Assembly: GCF_018882185.1 (NCBI RefSeq)
Contig: NZ_JACVOY010000005.1
Span: 62,001-126,000 of the forward strand
Origin: Polynucleobacter sp. AP-Latsch-80-C2
Lineage (GTDB): Bacteria > Pseudomonadota > Gammaproteobacteria > Burkholderiales > Burkholderiaceae
Direction of reading: 5' to 3'
Length of the DNA: 64,000 nucleotides
Part shown: positions 1 through 8,950 of the stretch, piece after piece
How the letters are laid out: each line of letters starts with the position of its first letter
How positions within the stretch are numbered: position 1 is the first letter of the stretch
Program-made: the position numbers and the translations under genes
Notes under the pieces: model-generated
Told to the model about the DNA's origin: nothing
Database searches by the model: none
Seen by the model: the letters and a program-made list of their open reading frames with translations, nothing else

Positions 1-622
1 AACTCAAATCACTCCAGTTATCGGATGTAAGACCTCGTAGGGGGAATATTTGCAAGAAACTCCCGCCCCCAAAGACCACTAAGAGCAAAACTCCTAAAAC
101 AAACCCTGGAATGGCATAGCCCACCAATATAAAACTGCTAGTGACGACATCAAAGCGAGAACCATCACGAACGGCTTTTGCAATACCCAAGGGAATGGAC
201 ACTAAGTACGTAATGAAAAAAGTCCATAAACCGATGCTAATCGATACGGGCAACTTAGAAACGACGAGGCCCCAAACACTTTGATGCTGGTAATAACTTT
301 GCCCCAAATCAAATCTAGCGAATCGACCTAACATCATGAAGTAGCGCTCTATTGGGGGTTTATCAAAGCCATAAAGTGCTTTAACCTCCTCCAAGCGCTG
401 TGCATCAACACCTTGACGTCCACGATATGTGGAGCCAGCACCTGATGATTCTGATCCCCCAGTTGCGGCGCTACCCTTCCCCTTTAACTCCAGTACCATC
501 TGTTCAACCGGGCCGCCTGGTACAAACTGCACCACTGCAAAGGTCAATGTCAGAACGCCCAATAAGGTTGGGATCATCAAGAGCAGGCGTTTAAAGATGT
601 AAGTGCGTATTTGTCCTTGCAT
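1..622 (-). CDS. yejB: Oligopeptide/microcin-C-type ABC transporter permease (YejB-like), 3' end cut by window
   Basis: Inner-membrane permease of a peptide-type (family 5) ABC importer. About 207 N-terminal residues are visible. They start with a basic segment and a first membrane helix, followed by the periplasmic stretch with an R-x-G-R-Q-G-V element and then further hydrophobic helices of the BPD_transp_1 fold. The ATG (620-622) overlaps the yejA stop by one base (TAATG), so the two genes are translationally coupled. The long periplasmic loop after helix 1 favours YejB over DppB, but the C-terminus is missing, so the subfamily is inferred from size, loop and the neighbouring YejA-like receptor. 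Confidence 0.85.
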   Translation of the reverse strand, partial: MQGQIRTYIFKRLLLMIPTLLGVLTLTFAVVQFVPGGPVEQMVLELKGKGSAATGGSESSGAGSTYRGRQGVDAQRLEEVKALYGFDKPPIERYFMMLGRFARFDLGQSYYQHQSVWGLVVSKLPVSISIGLWTFFITYLVSIPLGIAKAVRDGSRFDVVTSSFILVGYAIPGFVLGVLLLVVFGGGSFLQIFPLRGLTSDNWSDLS

Positions 623-2490
623 TATTTAGACTCCTCTTTCCACCAATTTTGCATAATCCAGGGCTCAGCTGAATAATACAAAGGAGGCTCGGGGTAACGC
701 ATCTCTTTACGATAGGCCACACGATGGGTTGGGTTGTACCACTGCGGAACTACAAAGTAGCTATTCCATAGAACTCGATCTAACGCCCTTGTAGCAGCAC
801 GCAACTCTTCTCGATCCTGCGCTTTAGTAATTTCTTCAACGAGCGCATCTACCACCGGTGATTGCACCCCGATCACATTGTCGGAACCTTTCTCCTTGGC
901 AGCCTGACTGCCAAAACGATCTCGTAACTCATTGCCTGGATTTTGTGAGTCTGGAAAACGAATGGTCGTCATATCAAAGTCATACTCATCCATCCGTTTT
1001 TGGTGAAGAGCGAAATCGCTTGTCCGAATATCCACCTGAACCCCCAACTTTTCCAGATTGCGGATATAAGCTGAAATTACTCTTAAAAAGAATCCACCAT
1101 CCTCGACAATTTCAAACCGAAATGGTTCGCCCTGTTCATTGCGAAGTGCACCGTCGCGATACTGCCAGCCTGCATGCATCAAGAGCTCTCTTGCTTTGCG
1201 TAAATTTTGACGTAAGCTACTAGGTGATTTAGTGGATGGGGCAGAAGGCATGGGCCCAAATACTGCATCAGGAACCCACTGCGGATATTTAGCCTTTAAT
1301 GGTCTCAAGAGTTTTAATTCGGCTTCAGTGGGTCTTCTTGGCCCATCAAAGTTTGCACTTAAATCGCTATTCGTAAAATAACTATTAATGCGACTGTATT
1401 GATCAAAAAATATTTGGCGATTAAGCCATTCAAAATCCAAGGCATAACCTAAGGCTTCACGTACACGCACATCCTTGAACAGTGGGCGACGCAGATTCAT
1501 AGCAAAACCTTGCATGCCTGCGCCATTGTGATTTAAGAACGCTTTCTTTAATAAAGTGCCGTTATCAAACTTAGATCCCACATAGCCTTTGGCCCAAATC
1601 TTGGCGCGGTATTCCACGATGGCGTCAAACTCGCCCGCCTTAAATGCCTCTAAGCGAACCGCATCATCGCTATAAAGTTTGTAGAGAATGCGATCAAAGT
1701 TATAGAAACCCACACGGACATTCAGGGGTTTGCTAAGTTGATCAGCCCAGTATTGCGGATTACGCTTTAAGACAATGGATTTACCCGCTTTAAATGATTC
1801 GATCAAATATGGCCCGCTACCTAAAGGGACTTCGAATGCAAGCTTATCAAACGGAACCGTAGAGCCGTCAGCTTGCTTTCCCCAGTTACGAGAAAAGATG
1901 GGGAGAGTTCCAGCTAGGATTGGCAGCTCAGCATTGTTGTTTTTAAAATCGAAACGTACTGATCTATCCGACAACACTACTGCTTCTTTAATATCGGCAA
2001 AAGTTGTTTTGTATCTTGGATGTGCTTTAGTACTCATCAAAATATCAAAACTGTGTTTAACATCTGCGGCCAGGACTGGTGTGCCATCGGAAAATTTTGC
2101 CTCAGGACGAATTCGAAATGTGACAGACTTATGATCACTTGCCACTGCAATATCCTCAGCAAGTAAACCATAAATACTGGATACCTCATCCGCACTACCC
2201 TCTGCTAAAGATTCAAACATCAACTCAATGCCTGGCGCAGTCACGCCTCGCAAAGTAAAAGGATTGAACTTATCAAAACTGGTTCTTTGCCCTGGATTGG
2301 GCAAAGTAAGGGTGCCACCCCTAGGCGCATTGGGATTGACGTAGTCAAAGTGACTAAACCCATCGGGATATTTTGGCTTTCCATATTGCGCAATCCCCTG
2401 AGTAGCCTCTGCCGAACTGAGTCCAAACCCTGCTAAGAGGGCCAGTAGACAAAAAACGGTCATTTGGCGAATGGAGATCAGTCTGGGCAT
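622..2490 (-). CDS. yejA: Periplasmic oligopeptide-binding protein, family 5 (YejA-like)
   Basis: Soluble receptor for the YejB-type importer; in relatives it binds peptides or microcin C. The product is about 622 residues, usual for YejA. It has an export signal (MTVFCLLALLAGFGL then a small-residue cleavage region) followed by an SBP_bac_5 fold with the typical start G-x-P-K-Y-P-x-x-F-x-H-F and an N-terminal F-x-x-x-N-P-F-T-L-R-G segment. I chose the ATG at 2490. A TTG at 2514 would lengthen it by eight residues, and the ATG at 2466 is also possible. Neither start has a clear ribosome site. It is divergent from fabI across a very short promoter gap. Confidence 0.85.
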   Translation of the reverse strand: MPRLISIRQMTVFCLLALLAGFGLSSAEATQGIAQYGKPKYPDGFSHFDYVNPNAPRGGTLTLPNPGQRTSFDKFNPFTLRGVTAPGIELMFESLAEGSADEVSSIYGLLAEDIAVASDHKSVTFRIRPEAKFSDGTPVLAADVKHSFDILMSTKAHPRYKTTFADIKEAVVLSDRSVRFDFKNNNAELPILAGTLPIFSRNWGKQADGSTVPFDKLAFEVPLGSGPYLIESFKAGKSIVLKRNPQYWADQLSKPLNVRVGFYNFDRILYKLYSDDAVRLEAFKAGEFDAIVEYRAKIWAKGYVGSKFDNGTLLKKAFLNHNGAGMQGFAMNLRRPLFKDVRVREALGYALDFEWLNRQIFFDQYSRINSYFTNSDLSANFDGPRRPTEAELKLLRPLKAKYPQWVPDAVFGPMPSAPSTKSPSSLRQNLRKARELLMHAGWQYRDGALRNEQGEPFRFEIVEDGGFFLRVISAYIRNLEKLGVQVDIRTSDFALHQKRMDEYDFDMTTIRFPDSQNPGNELRDRFGSQAAKEKGSDNVIGVQSPVVDALVEEITKAQDREELRAATRALDRVLWNSYFVVPQWYNPTHRVAYRKEMRYPEPPLYYSAEPWIMQNWWKEESK

Positions 2491-2540
2491 ATATGCAACA
2501 ATTGTAGTTAGCAAATCATATTTGACGCAAAGGACACATC

Positions 2541-3326
2541 ATGGGTTTTCTCTCCGGCAAAAAAATTCTTATTACCGGCCTACTTTCGAACCGCTCTATT
2601 GCCTATGGCATCGCTAAAGCCTGCCACCGCGAAGGTGCAGAACTGGCATTTACCTATGTCGGCGAGCGCTTTAAGGGCCGAATCGTTGATTTTGCTAAAG
2701 AATTCAATACCGAGTTGATTTTTGACTGTGATGTTGGCAGTGATGAGCAAATTTCCGCCCTATTTAAGGACTTGGCCAAAACCTGGCCCCAGTTCGATGG
2801 TTTTGTACACGCGATCGGCTTTGCTCCTCGCGAGGCGATTGCCGGTGACTTCTTGGAAGGTTTATCCCGCGAGGGCTTCAAAATTGCCCACGACATTTCT
2901 GCGTATAGCTTTCCCGCGATGGCTAAGGAAGCGCTTCCGATGTTGCGTGATAAATCCGCATTGCTGACCCTGACTTATTTAGGCTCTATGCGCAATATAC
3001 CGAACTACAACACAATGGGATTGGCGAAAGCCTCCTTAGAGGCATCCGTTCGCTACCTTGCAGGCTCCGTTGGACCTAAAGGTATTCGCGTGAATGGTAT
3101 CTCTGCTGGTCCAATTAAAACCCTCGCCGCTTCTGGTATTAAAGGTTTTGGCAAGATCCTTGAAGCGGTTGAGCAGACTGCACCTTTACGTCGCAATGTG
3201 ACGATTGATGATGTTGGTAACTCTGCTGCCTTTCTCATGTCTGATCTAGCAAACGGCATTACCGCTGAAATCATCTATGTTGATAACGGCTTTAGCCAAG
3301 TCGTTGGCGGAATGGAAGACGCTTGA
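2541..3326 (+). CDS. fabI: Enoyl-[acyl-carrier-protein] reductase (NADH)
   Basis: Catalyses the last reduction of each fatty-acid elongation cycle in the cytoplasm. It has 261 residues, the normal FabI length. Visible are the N-terminal G-x-x-x-x-x-S-I-A-Y-G-I nucleotide-binding loop, the D-C-D-V-G segment, and the catalytic pair in A-Y-S-F followed by Y-N-x-M-G-x-A-K near residues 156-163, which is the FabI form of the SDR Tyr-x6-Lys motif. An AAAGGA ribosome site precedes the ATG. The stop overlaps the next gene's TTG start (TTGA), so fabI and the chromate-transporter gene are co-transcribed. Confidence 0.95.
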   Translation: MGFLSGKKILITGLLSNRSIAYGIAKACHREGAELAFTYVGERFKGRIVDFAKEFNTELIFDCDVGSDEQISALFKDLAKTWPQFDGFVHAIGFAPREAIAGDFLEGLSREGFKIAHDISAYSFPAMAKEALPMLRDKSALLTLTYLGSMRNIPNYNTMGLAKASLEASVRYLAGSVGPKGIRVNGISAGPIKTLAASGIKGFGKILEAVEQTAPLRRNVTIDDVGNSAAFLMSDLANGITAEIIYVDNGFSQVVGGMEDA

Positions 3327-4651
3327 GCGTTCCGCTTCGTGAGGCTCTGAAGTTTTGGGCCAAACTGGGTTTCATTAGTTTTGGCGGGCCCGCAGGACAG
3401 ATTGCTGTCTTGCATCAGGAGTTAGTCGAGAAGCGTCGCTGGATTTCGGAGCGGCGCTTTTTACATGCGCTGAACTACTGCATGCTACTGCCTGGGCCAG
3501 AGGCACAACAATTAGTGACCTATATTGGCTGGCTGATGCATCGCAGTTGGGGTGGCATTCTTGCTGGCACGCTTTTTATACTCCCCTCTCTTTTTATCTT
3601 GATTGCTCTCTCTTGGATATATCTGAGTTTTGGGCAGGTACCCTGGATTGCCGCAATCTTTTTTGGCATCAAACCGGCAGTCACCGCCATTGTTTTGCAT
3701 GCTGCGGTTCGTATTGGTAAGCGCACTCTCCATAACCAAGCGCTGCAATGGATTGCCCTTGGATCCTTTCTTGCCATCTTTATTCTGAATCTGGCTTTTC
3801 CCATAATTGTGTTGATTGCTGCGGCGATTGGCTTTTGGGGTGGCAAACGCTATCCCGAATATTTTCAAAAAAACAATTCCCATGGAAAAGCTGCTGATCA
3901 ATCTTATGGTGCCGCCATCATTGATGACAACACGCCAACACCAGCACACGCTCTATTTAGTTATCAAAAAACAATTCGTCACAGCATCATTGCATTAACG
4001 TGCTGGCTGCTGCCCATGCTTGGACTGCTCTTCATTTTTGGTTGGAAAACCTTATATCCGCAGCTCGCGTGGTTCTTTACCAAAGCAGCACTTCTTACCT
4101 TTGGTGGCGCCTATGCGGTACTGCCTTATGTTTACCAGGGTGCGGTAGATCACTTTCATTGGCTAAGCGCAAATCAAATGATCGATGGCTTAGCACTTGG
4201 TGAGACAACCCCTGGACCACTCATCATGGTGGTTGCCTTTGTTGGGTATCTTGCCGGCCACATCCAGCACCTGATTGGTAGCAGCAATCCATTTTGGTTT
4301 GGCGTCATTGGTGCCTGCGTTGCTACCTGGTTTACTTTTTTACCCTCTTTCTTTTTTATCTTGGTAGGCGGCCCCCTCATTGAGTCGACTCATGGCAAGC
4401 TTGAATTTACTGCGCCATTAACCGCGATCACCGCAGCCGTTGTGGGCGTCATTGCTAACTTAGGTCTCTTTTTTGCCTATCATGTGTTTCTACCCAGGGG
4501 TATTGGCGGCTCTATTTCTTGGATCTCCATGGTCATCTGCCTCATGGCAGCAATCGCCTTGTTTAGGTTCCAAAAAGGGGTAATGAGTGTGCTGGGTGGC
4601 TGTGCACTAGCTGGCCTATTGATTTATTTTGTCACCACCTTAATGGCATAA
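3323..4651 (+). CDS. chrA: CHR-family chromate/anion transporter (ChrA-like)
   Basis: Integral membrane protein of 442 residues made of two homologous CHR domains, roughly residues 1-190 and 220-440. Each begins with the family signature F-x-x-F-G-G-P/A (residues 18-24: F-I-S-F-G-G-P; second copy: L-L-T-F-G-G-A-Y). P-G-P elements (L-L-P-G-P-E and T-T-P-G-P) follow, as expected in ChrA. The start is TTG at 3323, inside the fabI stop (TTGA overlap); no closer in-frame ATG keeps the first helix. The family exports chromate, but the physiological substrate here is not proven, and a fabI-linked copy may have a housekeeping role. Confidence 0.88.
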   Translation: MSVPLREALKFWAKLGFISFGGPAGQIAVLHQELVEKRRWISERRFLHALNYCMLLPGPEAQQLVTYIGWLMHRSWGGILAGTLFILPSLFILIALSWIYLSFGQVPWIAAIFFGIKPAVTAIVLHAAVRIGKRTLHNQALQWIALGSFLAIFILNLAFPIIVLIAAAIGFWGGKRYPEYFQKNNSHGKAADQSYGAAIIDDNTPTPAHALFSYQKTIRHSIIALTCWLLPMLGLLFIFGWKTLYPQLAWFFTKAALLTFGGAYAVLPYVYQGAVDHFHWLSANQMIDGLALGETTPGPLIMVVAFVGYLAGHIQHLIGSSNPFWFGVIGACVATWFTFLPSFFFILVGGPLIESTHGKLEFTAPLTAITAAVVGVIANLGLFFAYHVFLPRGIGGSISWISMVICLMAAIALFRFQKGVMSVLGGCALAGLLIYFVTTLMA

Positions 4652-4673
4652 GCGTTTCTCTAAGATTGGCATA

Positions 4674-5558
4674 ATGGGACTTATGCGAATCGAACCCCAA
4701 ACTATTACTCACTTACAAGAGTGGCTCGGTAAATCTGAGTTACTAACTGACACCATTACGGCCGTTCCAGTTCGCGCCTTATCGGCCACCTTAGATCGCG
4801 ATGATCCAAGGCCAGCGACAGGAAGCTTCTTACCTGAGTTGTGGCACTGGCTCTATTTTCTACCTCACGCACGAGAATCAGAAATTGGCCCTGATGGTCA
4901 CCCGAAGCGTGGTGGCTTTTTGCCTCCAGTTCCGCTTCCGCGCCGCATGTGGGCCGGTAGCCGAATTCAATGGCTAGCGCCATTGTCTGTTGGTGACGAA
5001 ATCGAACGTGTGTCTACAATTAAATCGATTACCCATAAAGCTGGACGAACTGGTGACTTGATTTTTGTTTTGGTGGAGCACCAAATCTCCAACCAACATG
5101 GCCTTGCGATTATTGAAGAACATGACATTGTGTATCGCGATGCTCCAGGGCCAGATGACAAACCGGTTGCCCCAACTGCAGCACCAAGCGATGCCAAGTG
5201 GAGCAAAACGATTGCACCCGATGATGTTCTCTTGTTTCGCTACTCTGCACTGACTTTTAATGGTCATCGCATTCATTACGATCGTAAATATGTGACTGAG
5301 GTTGAAGGATATCCAGGACTCATTGTTCATGGACCGCTCATCGCCACCTTGCTGGTAGATCTTGTGCGGCAAAGTATTCCGGGATGCAAATTAAAAAGTT
5401 TTGAGTTCCGCGCTATTCGCCCAACTTTTGACATCAATATATTTAAAGTCTCCGCTAAGCCAGATCTAGACAAAGATCCTTCAGGAAACACCATTACCAT
5501 CTGGGCGCAAGACCATGAAGGCTGGCTTACCATGCAGGCTACTGCAGTACTAGCCTAA
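4674..5558 (+). CDS. MaoC/FAS1-like hotdog hydratase (mesaconyl-C4-CoA / itaconyl-CoA hydratase type)
   Basis: Cytoplasmic double-hotdog enzyme of 294 residues. The N-terminal half (about 1-160) resembles the FAS1-like dehydratase domain of mesaconyl-C4-CoA hydratase, with W-x-x-F-L-P and the P-L-P-R-R-M-W-A-G motif. The C-terminal half carries the MaoC active-site-like stretch F-R-Y-S-A-L-T-F-N-x-H-R-I-H-Y-D (about 188-203) and the G-L-x-V-H-G-P segment. The family hydrates unsaturated dicarboxyl-CoA esters. It is followed 11 bases later by an MmgE/PrpD gene and then a CitE-type lyase, matching a hydratase-then-lyase route to acetyl-CoA plus a keto acid. An alternative start is ATG 4683. Confidence 0.8.
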   Translation: MGLMRIEPQTITHLQEWLGKSELLTDTITAVPVRALSATLDRDDPRPATGSFLPELWHWLYFLPHARESEIGPDGHPKRGGFLPPVPLPRRMWAGSRIQWLAPLSVGDEIERVSTIKSITHKAGRTGDLIFVLVEHQISNQHGLAIIEEHDIVYRDAPGPDDKPVAPTAAPSDAKWSKTIAPDDVLLFRYSALTFNGHRIHYDRKYVTEVEGYPGLIVHGPLIATLLVDLVRQSIPGCKLKSFEFRAIRPTFDINIFKVSAKPDLDKDPSGNTITIWAQDHEGWLTMQATAVLA

Positions 5559-5569
5559 GGAACGACTCT

Positions 5570-6946
5570 ATGACAACTCAACATTTATCCCAAGAATTGG
5601 CGAGCTTTGCTTCTAAGCTTCAAGCGAAAGATATTCCTACAGACGTGATGAGTCGCGCTGAAGACTTATTAGTAGATTGGTTTGGTTCGGCCATCGCAGG
5701 TAAAGGGTCTCGCCCAGTTGAAATCATTACGCAGTTTGCACAAGATATGGGTGGCTTCACCGCTACTCACTCTGGCCCCTCCGAGATTCTCATTGCACGC
5801 AAAAACTCTAGTCCTTTTTTAGCAGCTATGGCCAATGCAGCTGCATCTCATGTTGCAGAACAAGATGATGTCCATAACGGCTCAGTCTTTCATCCAGCTA
5901 CCGTCGTTTTTCCTCCAGCACTCGCCTGCGCTCAAGCAATCGGTGCGTCAGGTGAGGATTTATTGGTGGCGGCAGTTGCAGGATATGAAGTGGGTATTCG
6001 CGTCGGCGAATTTTTAGGTCGCTCGCATTACAAAGTCTTTCACACTACGGGCACTGCCGGAACAATTGCCGCTGCCGCTGCCGTTGGTCGCTTACTAAAA
6101 CTCAATCCCAGTCAAATGCTCAATGCTTTTGGTTCTGCAGGTACGCAATCCGCAGGACTTTGGGAATTCTTACGCGATGCTGCTGACTCTAAACAATTGC
6201 ATACGGCACATGCTGCCTCTACCGGCTTAATGTCAGCCTACATTGCGCTGGCTGGCTTCACTGGTGCCCAACATATCTTAGAAGGCAAGCAAGGTCTGGC
6301 AGCGGGAATGTCTAGCGATGCCGATCCAAGCAAATTGGTGGATCAACTTGGAAGTCGTTGGACGCTTGCAGAGACTAGCTTTAAATATCACGCCTCTTGC
6401 AGGCATACTCACCCTGCTGCTGATGCCCTCTTGCAAGTGATGCTGTCACATCAACTCAAGCCTAGCGATATTACTAGCGTTGAAACTCTAGTTCATCAAG
6501 GAGCGATTGACGTATTAGGACCCGTTACTGATCCTGCAACTGTTCATCAATCGAAGTTTTCGATGGGCACGGTTCTGGCATTAATTGCCCACTACCAATT
6601 TGCGGGACTGCAAGAATTTGATCAGCATTTTCATGATGACGCTATTTGTCTATTTCGTGATCGCGTGACAATGACACTTGATCCTGAAGTAGATAGCGCC
6701 TATCCTCAGCGCTGGATCGGAAAAGTGAAAGTGTATTTGAACAATGGTCAAGTATTGGAAGGTCGCGTTGATGAACCCAAAGGCGATCCCGGTAATACTC
6801 TGAGCCGATCTGAGATCACCGATAAGGCCATGCGCTTAGCAGCATTTAGTGGCGGAGCCAATCCCGCTGAAATGCGTCATGCGATTGATGTCTTGTGGAA
6901 TATCCGTAAACAGGCCAAGATAGGCTTATTGCTACCCAACTTTTAA
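5570..6946 (+). CDS. MmgE/PrpD family protein
   Basis: A 458-residue cytoplasmic protein of the family that includes 2-methylcitrate dehydratase, cis-aconitate decarboxylase and iminodisuccinate epimerase. Family landmarks are present: D-D-V-H-N-x-S-V-F-H-P-A near residue 100, H-T-T-G-T-A-G-T near 160, S-K-Q-L-H near 207, and F-K-Y-H-A-S-C-R-H-T-H-P-A-x-D-A near 270. An AAGGA ribosome site precedes the ATG. Its place between a hydratase and a CitE-type lyase suggests work on a small di- or tricarboxylate. The residues seen do not distinguish dehydratase from decarboxylase or epimerase. Confidence 0.88.
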   Translation: MTTQHLSQELASFASKLQAKDIPTDVMSRAEDLLVDWFGSAIAGKGSRPVEIITQFAQDMGGFTATHSGPSEILIARKNSSPFLAAMANAAASHVAEQDDVHNGSVFHPATVVFPPALACAQAIGASGEDLLVAAVAGYEVGIRVGEFLGRSHYKVFHTTGTAGTIAAAAAVGRLLKLNPSQMLNAFGSAGTQSAGLWEFLRDAADSKQLHTAHAASTGLMSAYIALAGFTGAQHILEGKQGLAAGMSSDADPSKLVDQLGSRWTLAETSFKYHASCRHTHPAADALLQVMLSHQLKPSDITSVETLVHQGAIDVLGPVTDPATVHQSKFSMGTVLALIAHYQFAGLQEFDQHFHDDAICLFRDRVTMTLDPEVDSAYPQRWIGKVKVYLNNGQVLEGRVDEPKGDPGNTLSRSEITDKAMRLAAFSGGANPAEMRHAIDVLWNIRKQAKIGLLLPNF

Positions 6947-6957
6947 TACCCTCCCTT

Positions 6958-7812
6958 ATGAACCCTCTTGAAAAATCACTCACATCCCTAGCTTTCAGTA
7001 GTAACTTTTTATTTGTACCAGGTACACGCCCTGAGCGCTTTTCTAAAGCATTAGATAGTGGCGCTACTGCAGTAGTACTGGACCTTGAGGATGCGGTGCC
7101 AGAGGAGAATAAAGAAGATGCACGTAATGCCATCCGTTCAGCTTGGCCAAACTTTACTGATGAACAAAAACAGCGCCTAGTAATACGCACCAATGCGCCG
7201 GGTAGCCGATTCTATTCAGCGGATCTGATTTTGGCGCAAGAACTAAATGTCCCTTGTATTTTGATTCCTAAAAGTGAATTGGCAGATGAAGTAAATGGTG
7301 CAGCCCTCATCTTGCCTAATACCGCCATCATTCCGATGATTGAGACTGCACTGGGCTTAGACCATCTTCGCGAAATTGCAAATTCCAATCAAGTCATTCG
7401 TTTGGCATTAGGCAATCTCGATTTACAGGCAGACCTCGGCATGGTGTGCGACCAAGATGAAACCGAACTTCAAACTGCTCGCTACCAAATTGTTTTGGCC
7501 TCACGTCTTGCCAAAATCGCCCCTCCCATTGATGGGGTTACTCCATCAACAGATGACAGCGCTCGGATTAGCAATGATGCGCAGCGGGCAAAAAGAATGG
7601 GGTTTGGAGCAAAACTATGCATACACCCTAAGCAAGTCAGCATCGTAAAAGCAGCCTTTATGCCCACAGATGACGAATTGGCCTGGGCGCATCGGGTTAT
7701 TGAAGCGGACCAGAACTCCAATGGCGGCGCTGTCAAACTGGATGGGCGCATGATTGACCGCCCGGTGGTTTTATTGGCCCAAAGAACCATTGCACTTGCT
7801 GGTAAATACTAG
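6958..7812 (+). CDS. CitE-like CoA-ester lyase (HpcH/HpaI aldolase family)
   Basis: A TIM-barrel lyase of 284 residues. It shows the family start F-V-P-G-T-R-P-E-R-F-x-K-A, the V-L-D-L-E-D-A-V motif (about residues 42-49), an arginine strand I-R-T-N, the metal-binding glutamate in P-M-I-E-T-A, the second acid in L-G-N-L-D-L-x-A-D-L-G, and the G-A-K-L-C-I-H-P-K-Q-V segment near the end. The best-known relatives are citramalyl-CoA, malyl-CoA and beta-methylmalyl-CoA lyases, and stand-alone CitE paralogues. Gene order suggests it cleaves the product of the upstream hydratase. It starts 11 bases after the previous stop without a good ribosome site. Confidence 0.85.
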   Translation: MNPLEKSLTSLAFSSNFLFVPGTRPERFSKALDSGATAVVLDLEDAVPEENKEDARNAIRSAWPNFTDEQKQRLVIRTNAPGSRFYSADLILAQELNVPCILIPKSELADEVNGAALILPNTAIIPMIETALGLDHLREIANSNQVIRLALGNLDLQADLGMVCDQDETELQTARYQIVLASRLAKIAPPIDGVTPSTDDSARISNDAQRAKRMGFGAKLCIHPKQVSIVKAAFMPTDDELAWAHRVIEADQNSNGGAVKLDGRMIDRPVVLLAQRTIALAGKY

Positions 7813-7880
7813 GTAATTACCAGCCCATTAAAGCCTTAAAAATGGCAAAATCAAACATATAGCAAAACATGGAGACTGTT

Positions 7881-8873
7881 ATGAAATTCAAGAAATCCCT
7901 CATTACGGGAATTGTAGCTAGCGTTGCCGCTAGTGCTTTGCTAATCAGCAATACTGCGATGGCCCAAAAAGATTGGCCTACCAAATCGATTACCCTGATT
8001 GTTCCATTTGCTGCTGGCGGCCCAACTGATTCAGTTGCTCGTTTGATTGCAGTGCCAATGGGGCAGTCCCTTGGCCAAACCATTGTTGTTGAAAACGTCA
8101 ATGGTGCTGGTGGCACGATTGCCTCAACTAAGGTTGCACGTGCTGCACCTGATGGCTATACGATTTATTTACATCATATGGGCATGGCTACTGCGAATGC
8201 ACTCTATGACAAACTCCCTTACGATCCACTCACCAGTTTTGAGCCTATTGGTCAGGTAGCAGATGTACCAATGGTGCTCTTGGCTAAAAAAGATTTGCCT
8301 CCTAAGACCTTTAAAGAACTGGAAGCCTATATCAAAGCCAATGGTGCAAAAATCACTATGGCGAACGCTGGTCCTGGTGCCGTTTCACAACTTTGTGGCT
8401 TGCTTTTTCAGAGTCGTCTAGGCGTCAAGCTCACTAACGTTCCTTACAAAGGTACTGGGCCTGCTTTGACAGATCTCTTGGGCGGTCAAGTAGATTTACT
8501 CTGCGATCAAACTACCCAAACCATTCCTTACATCAAAGATGGTAGCGTGAAAGCCTACGGCACCACCACTCTCAAGCGCCTCCCAGCAATTCCAAATGTA
8601 CCTACATTGGATGAGCAAGGTCTCAAAGGTTTTGAGGTCAAGGTATGGCATGGCCTCTATGCGCCTAAGGGCACTCCAAAACCAATCTTGGATAAATTGA
8701 ATGCCGCCCTCGTTAAGGCACTCAACTCCCCTGACGTACAAAAACGCTTAGCTGATTCGAACATTGATATCGTGCCAGCTCAAAAGATGACTCCAGCCGG
8801 ATTAAAAGCCCATCTTGAAGCAGAGATTAATAAATGGGGTCCAGTGATTCGCAAGTCAAATATTGCAGACTAA
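7881..8873 (+). CDS. Bug/TctC-family periplasmic solute-binding protein (1 of 5)
   Basis: Periplasmic carboxylate receptor of about 330 residues. It has a signal peptide (basic start, hydrophobic run, A-M-A cleavage region) and the Bug signature W-P-T-K-S-I-T-L-I-V-P-F-A-A-G-G-P-T-D, followed by V-E-N-V-N-G-A-G-G-T and P-D-G-Y-T. I chose ATG 7881 because GGAGA lies at 7871-7875; a start at 7869 would add four residues. It probably binds the substrate for the upstream catabolic genes. No TctA/TctB membrane subunits are in the window, so it would need a distant partner. The bidirectional hairpin at 8904-8929 ends the run. Confidence 0.9.
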   Translation: MKFKKSLITGIVASVAASALLISNTAMAQKDWPTKSITLIVPFAAGGPTDSVARLIAVPMGQSLGQTIVVENVNGAGGTIASTKVARAAPDGYTIYLHHMGMATANALYDKLPYDPLTSFEPIGQVADVPMVLLAKKDLPPKTFKELEAYIKANGAKITMANAGPGAVSQLCGLLFQSRLGVKLTNVPYKGTGPALTDLLGGQVDLLCDQTTQTIPYIKDGSVKAYGTTTLKRLPAIPNVPTLDEQGLKGFEVKVWHGLYAPKGTPKPILDKLNAALVKALNSPDVQKRLADSNIDIVPAQKMTPAGLKAHLEAEINKWGPVIRKSNIAD

Positions 8874-8903
8874 GCATCACTCATCTTTATAGATGCACTA
8901 TGT

Positions 8904-8929
8904 AAAAAGCCACCCTCGGGTGGCTTTTT
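8904..8929. terminator. Bidirectional rho-independent terminator
   Basis: Perfect hairpin GCCACC-CTCG-GGTGGC flanked by A and T runs on both sides. It lies between convergent genes (Bug receptor and exported aldolase). The same stem and loop recur at 11784-11808. Confidence 0.92.
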
Positions 8930-8950
8930 ATTTTGGGGAACAAAAAGCGC

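Noticed and set aside
400..594. A plus-strand frame inside yejB
   Set aside because: It lies antisense to the conserved permease start and looks like a frame shadow.
3323..4651. Chromate resistance island
   Set aside because: Only one CHR-family gene, coupled to fabI, with no chrB, chrF or mobile genes beside it. A resistance role is not supported.
7798..7824. Terminator after the CitE-like gene
   Set aside because: The GCTGGTAA/TTACCAGC repeat has no T run and lies only 57 bases before the next gene in the same direction, so read-through to the Bug gene is more likely.
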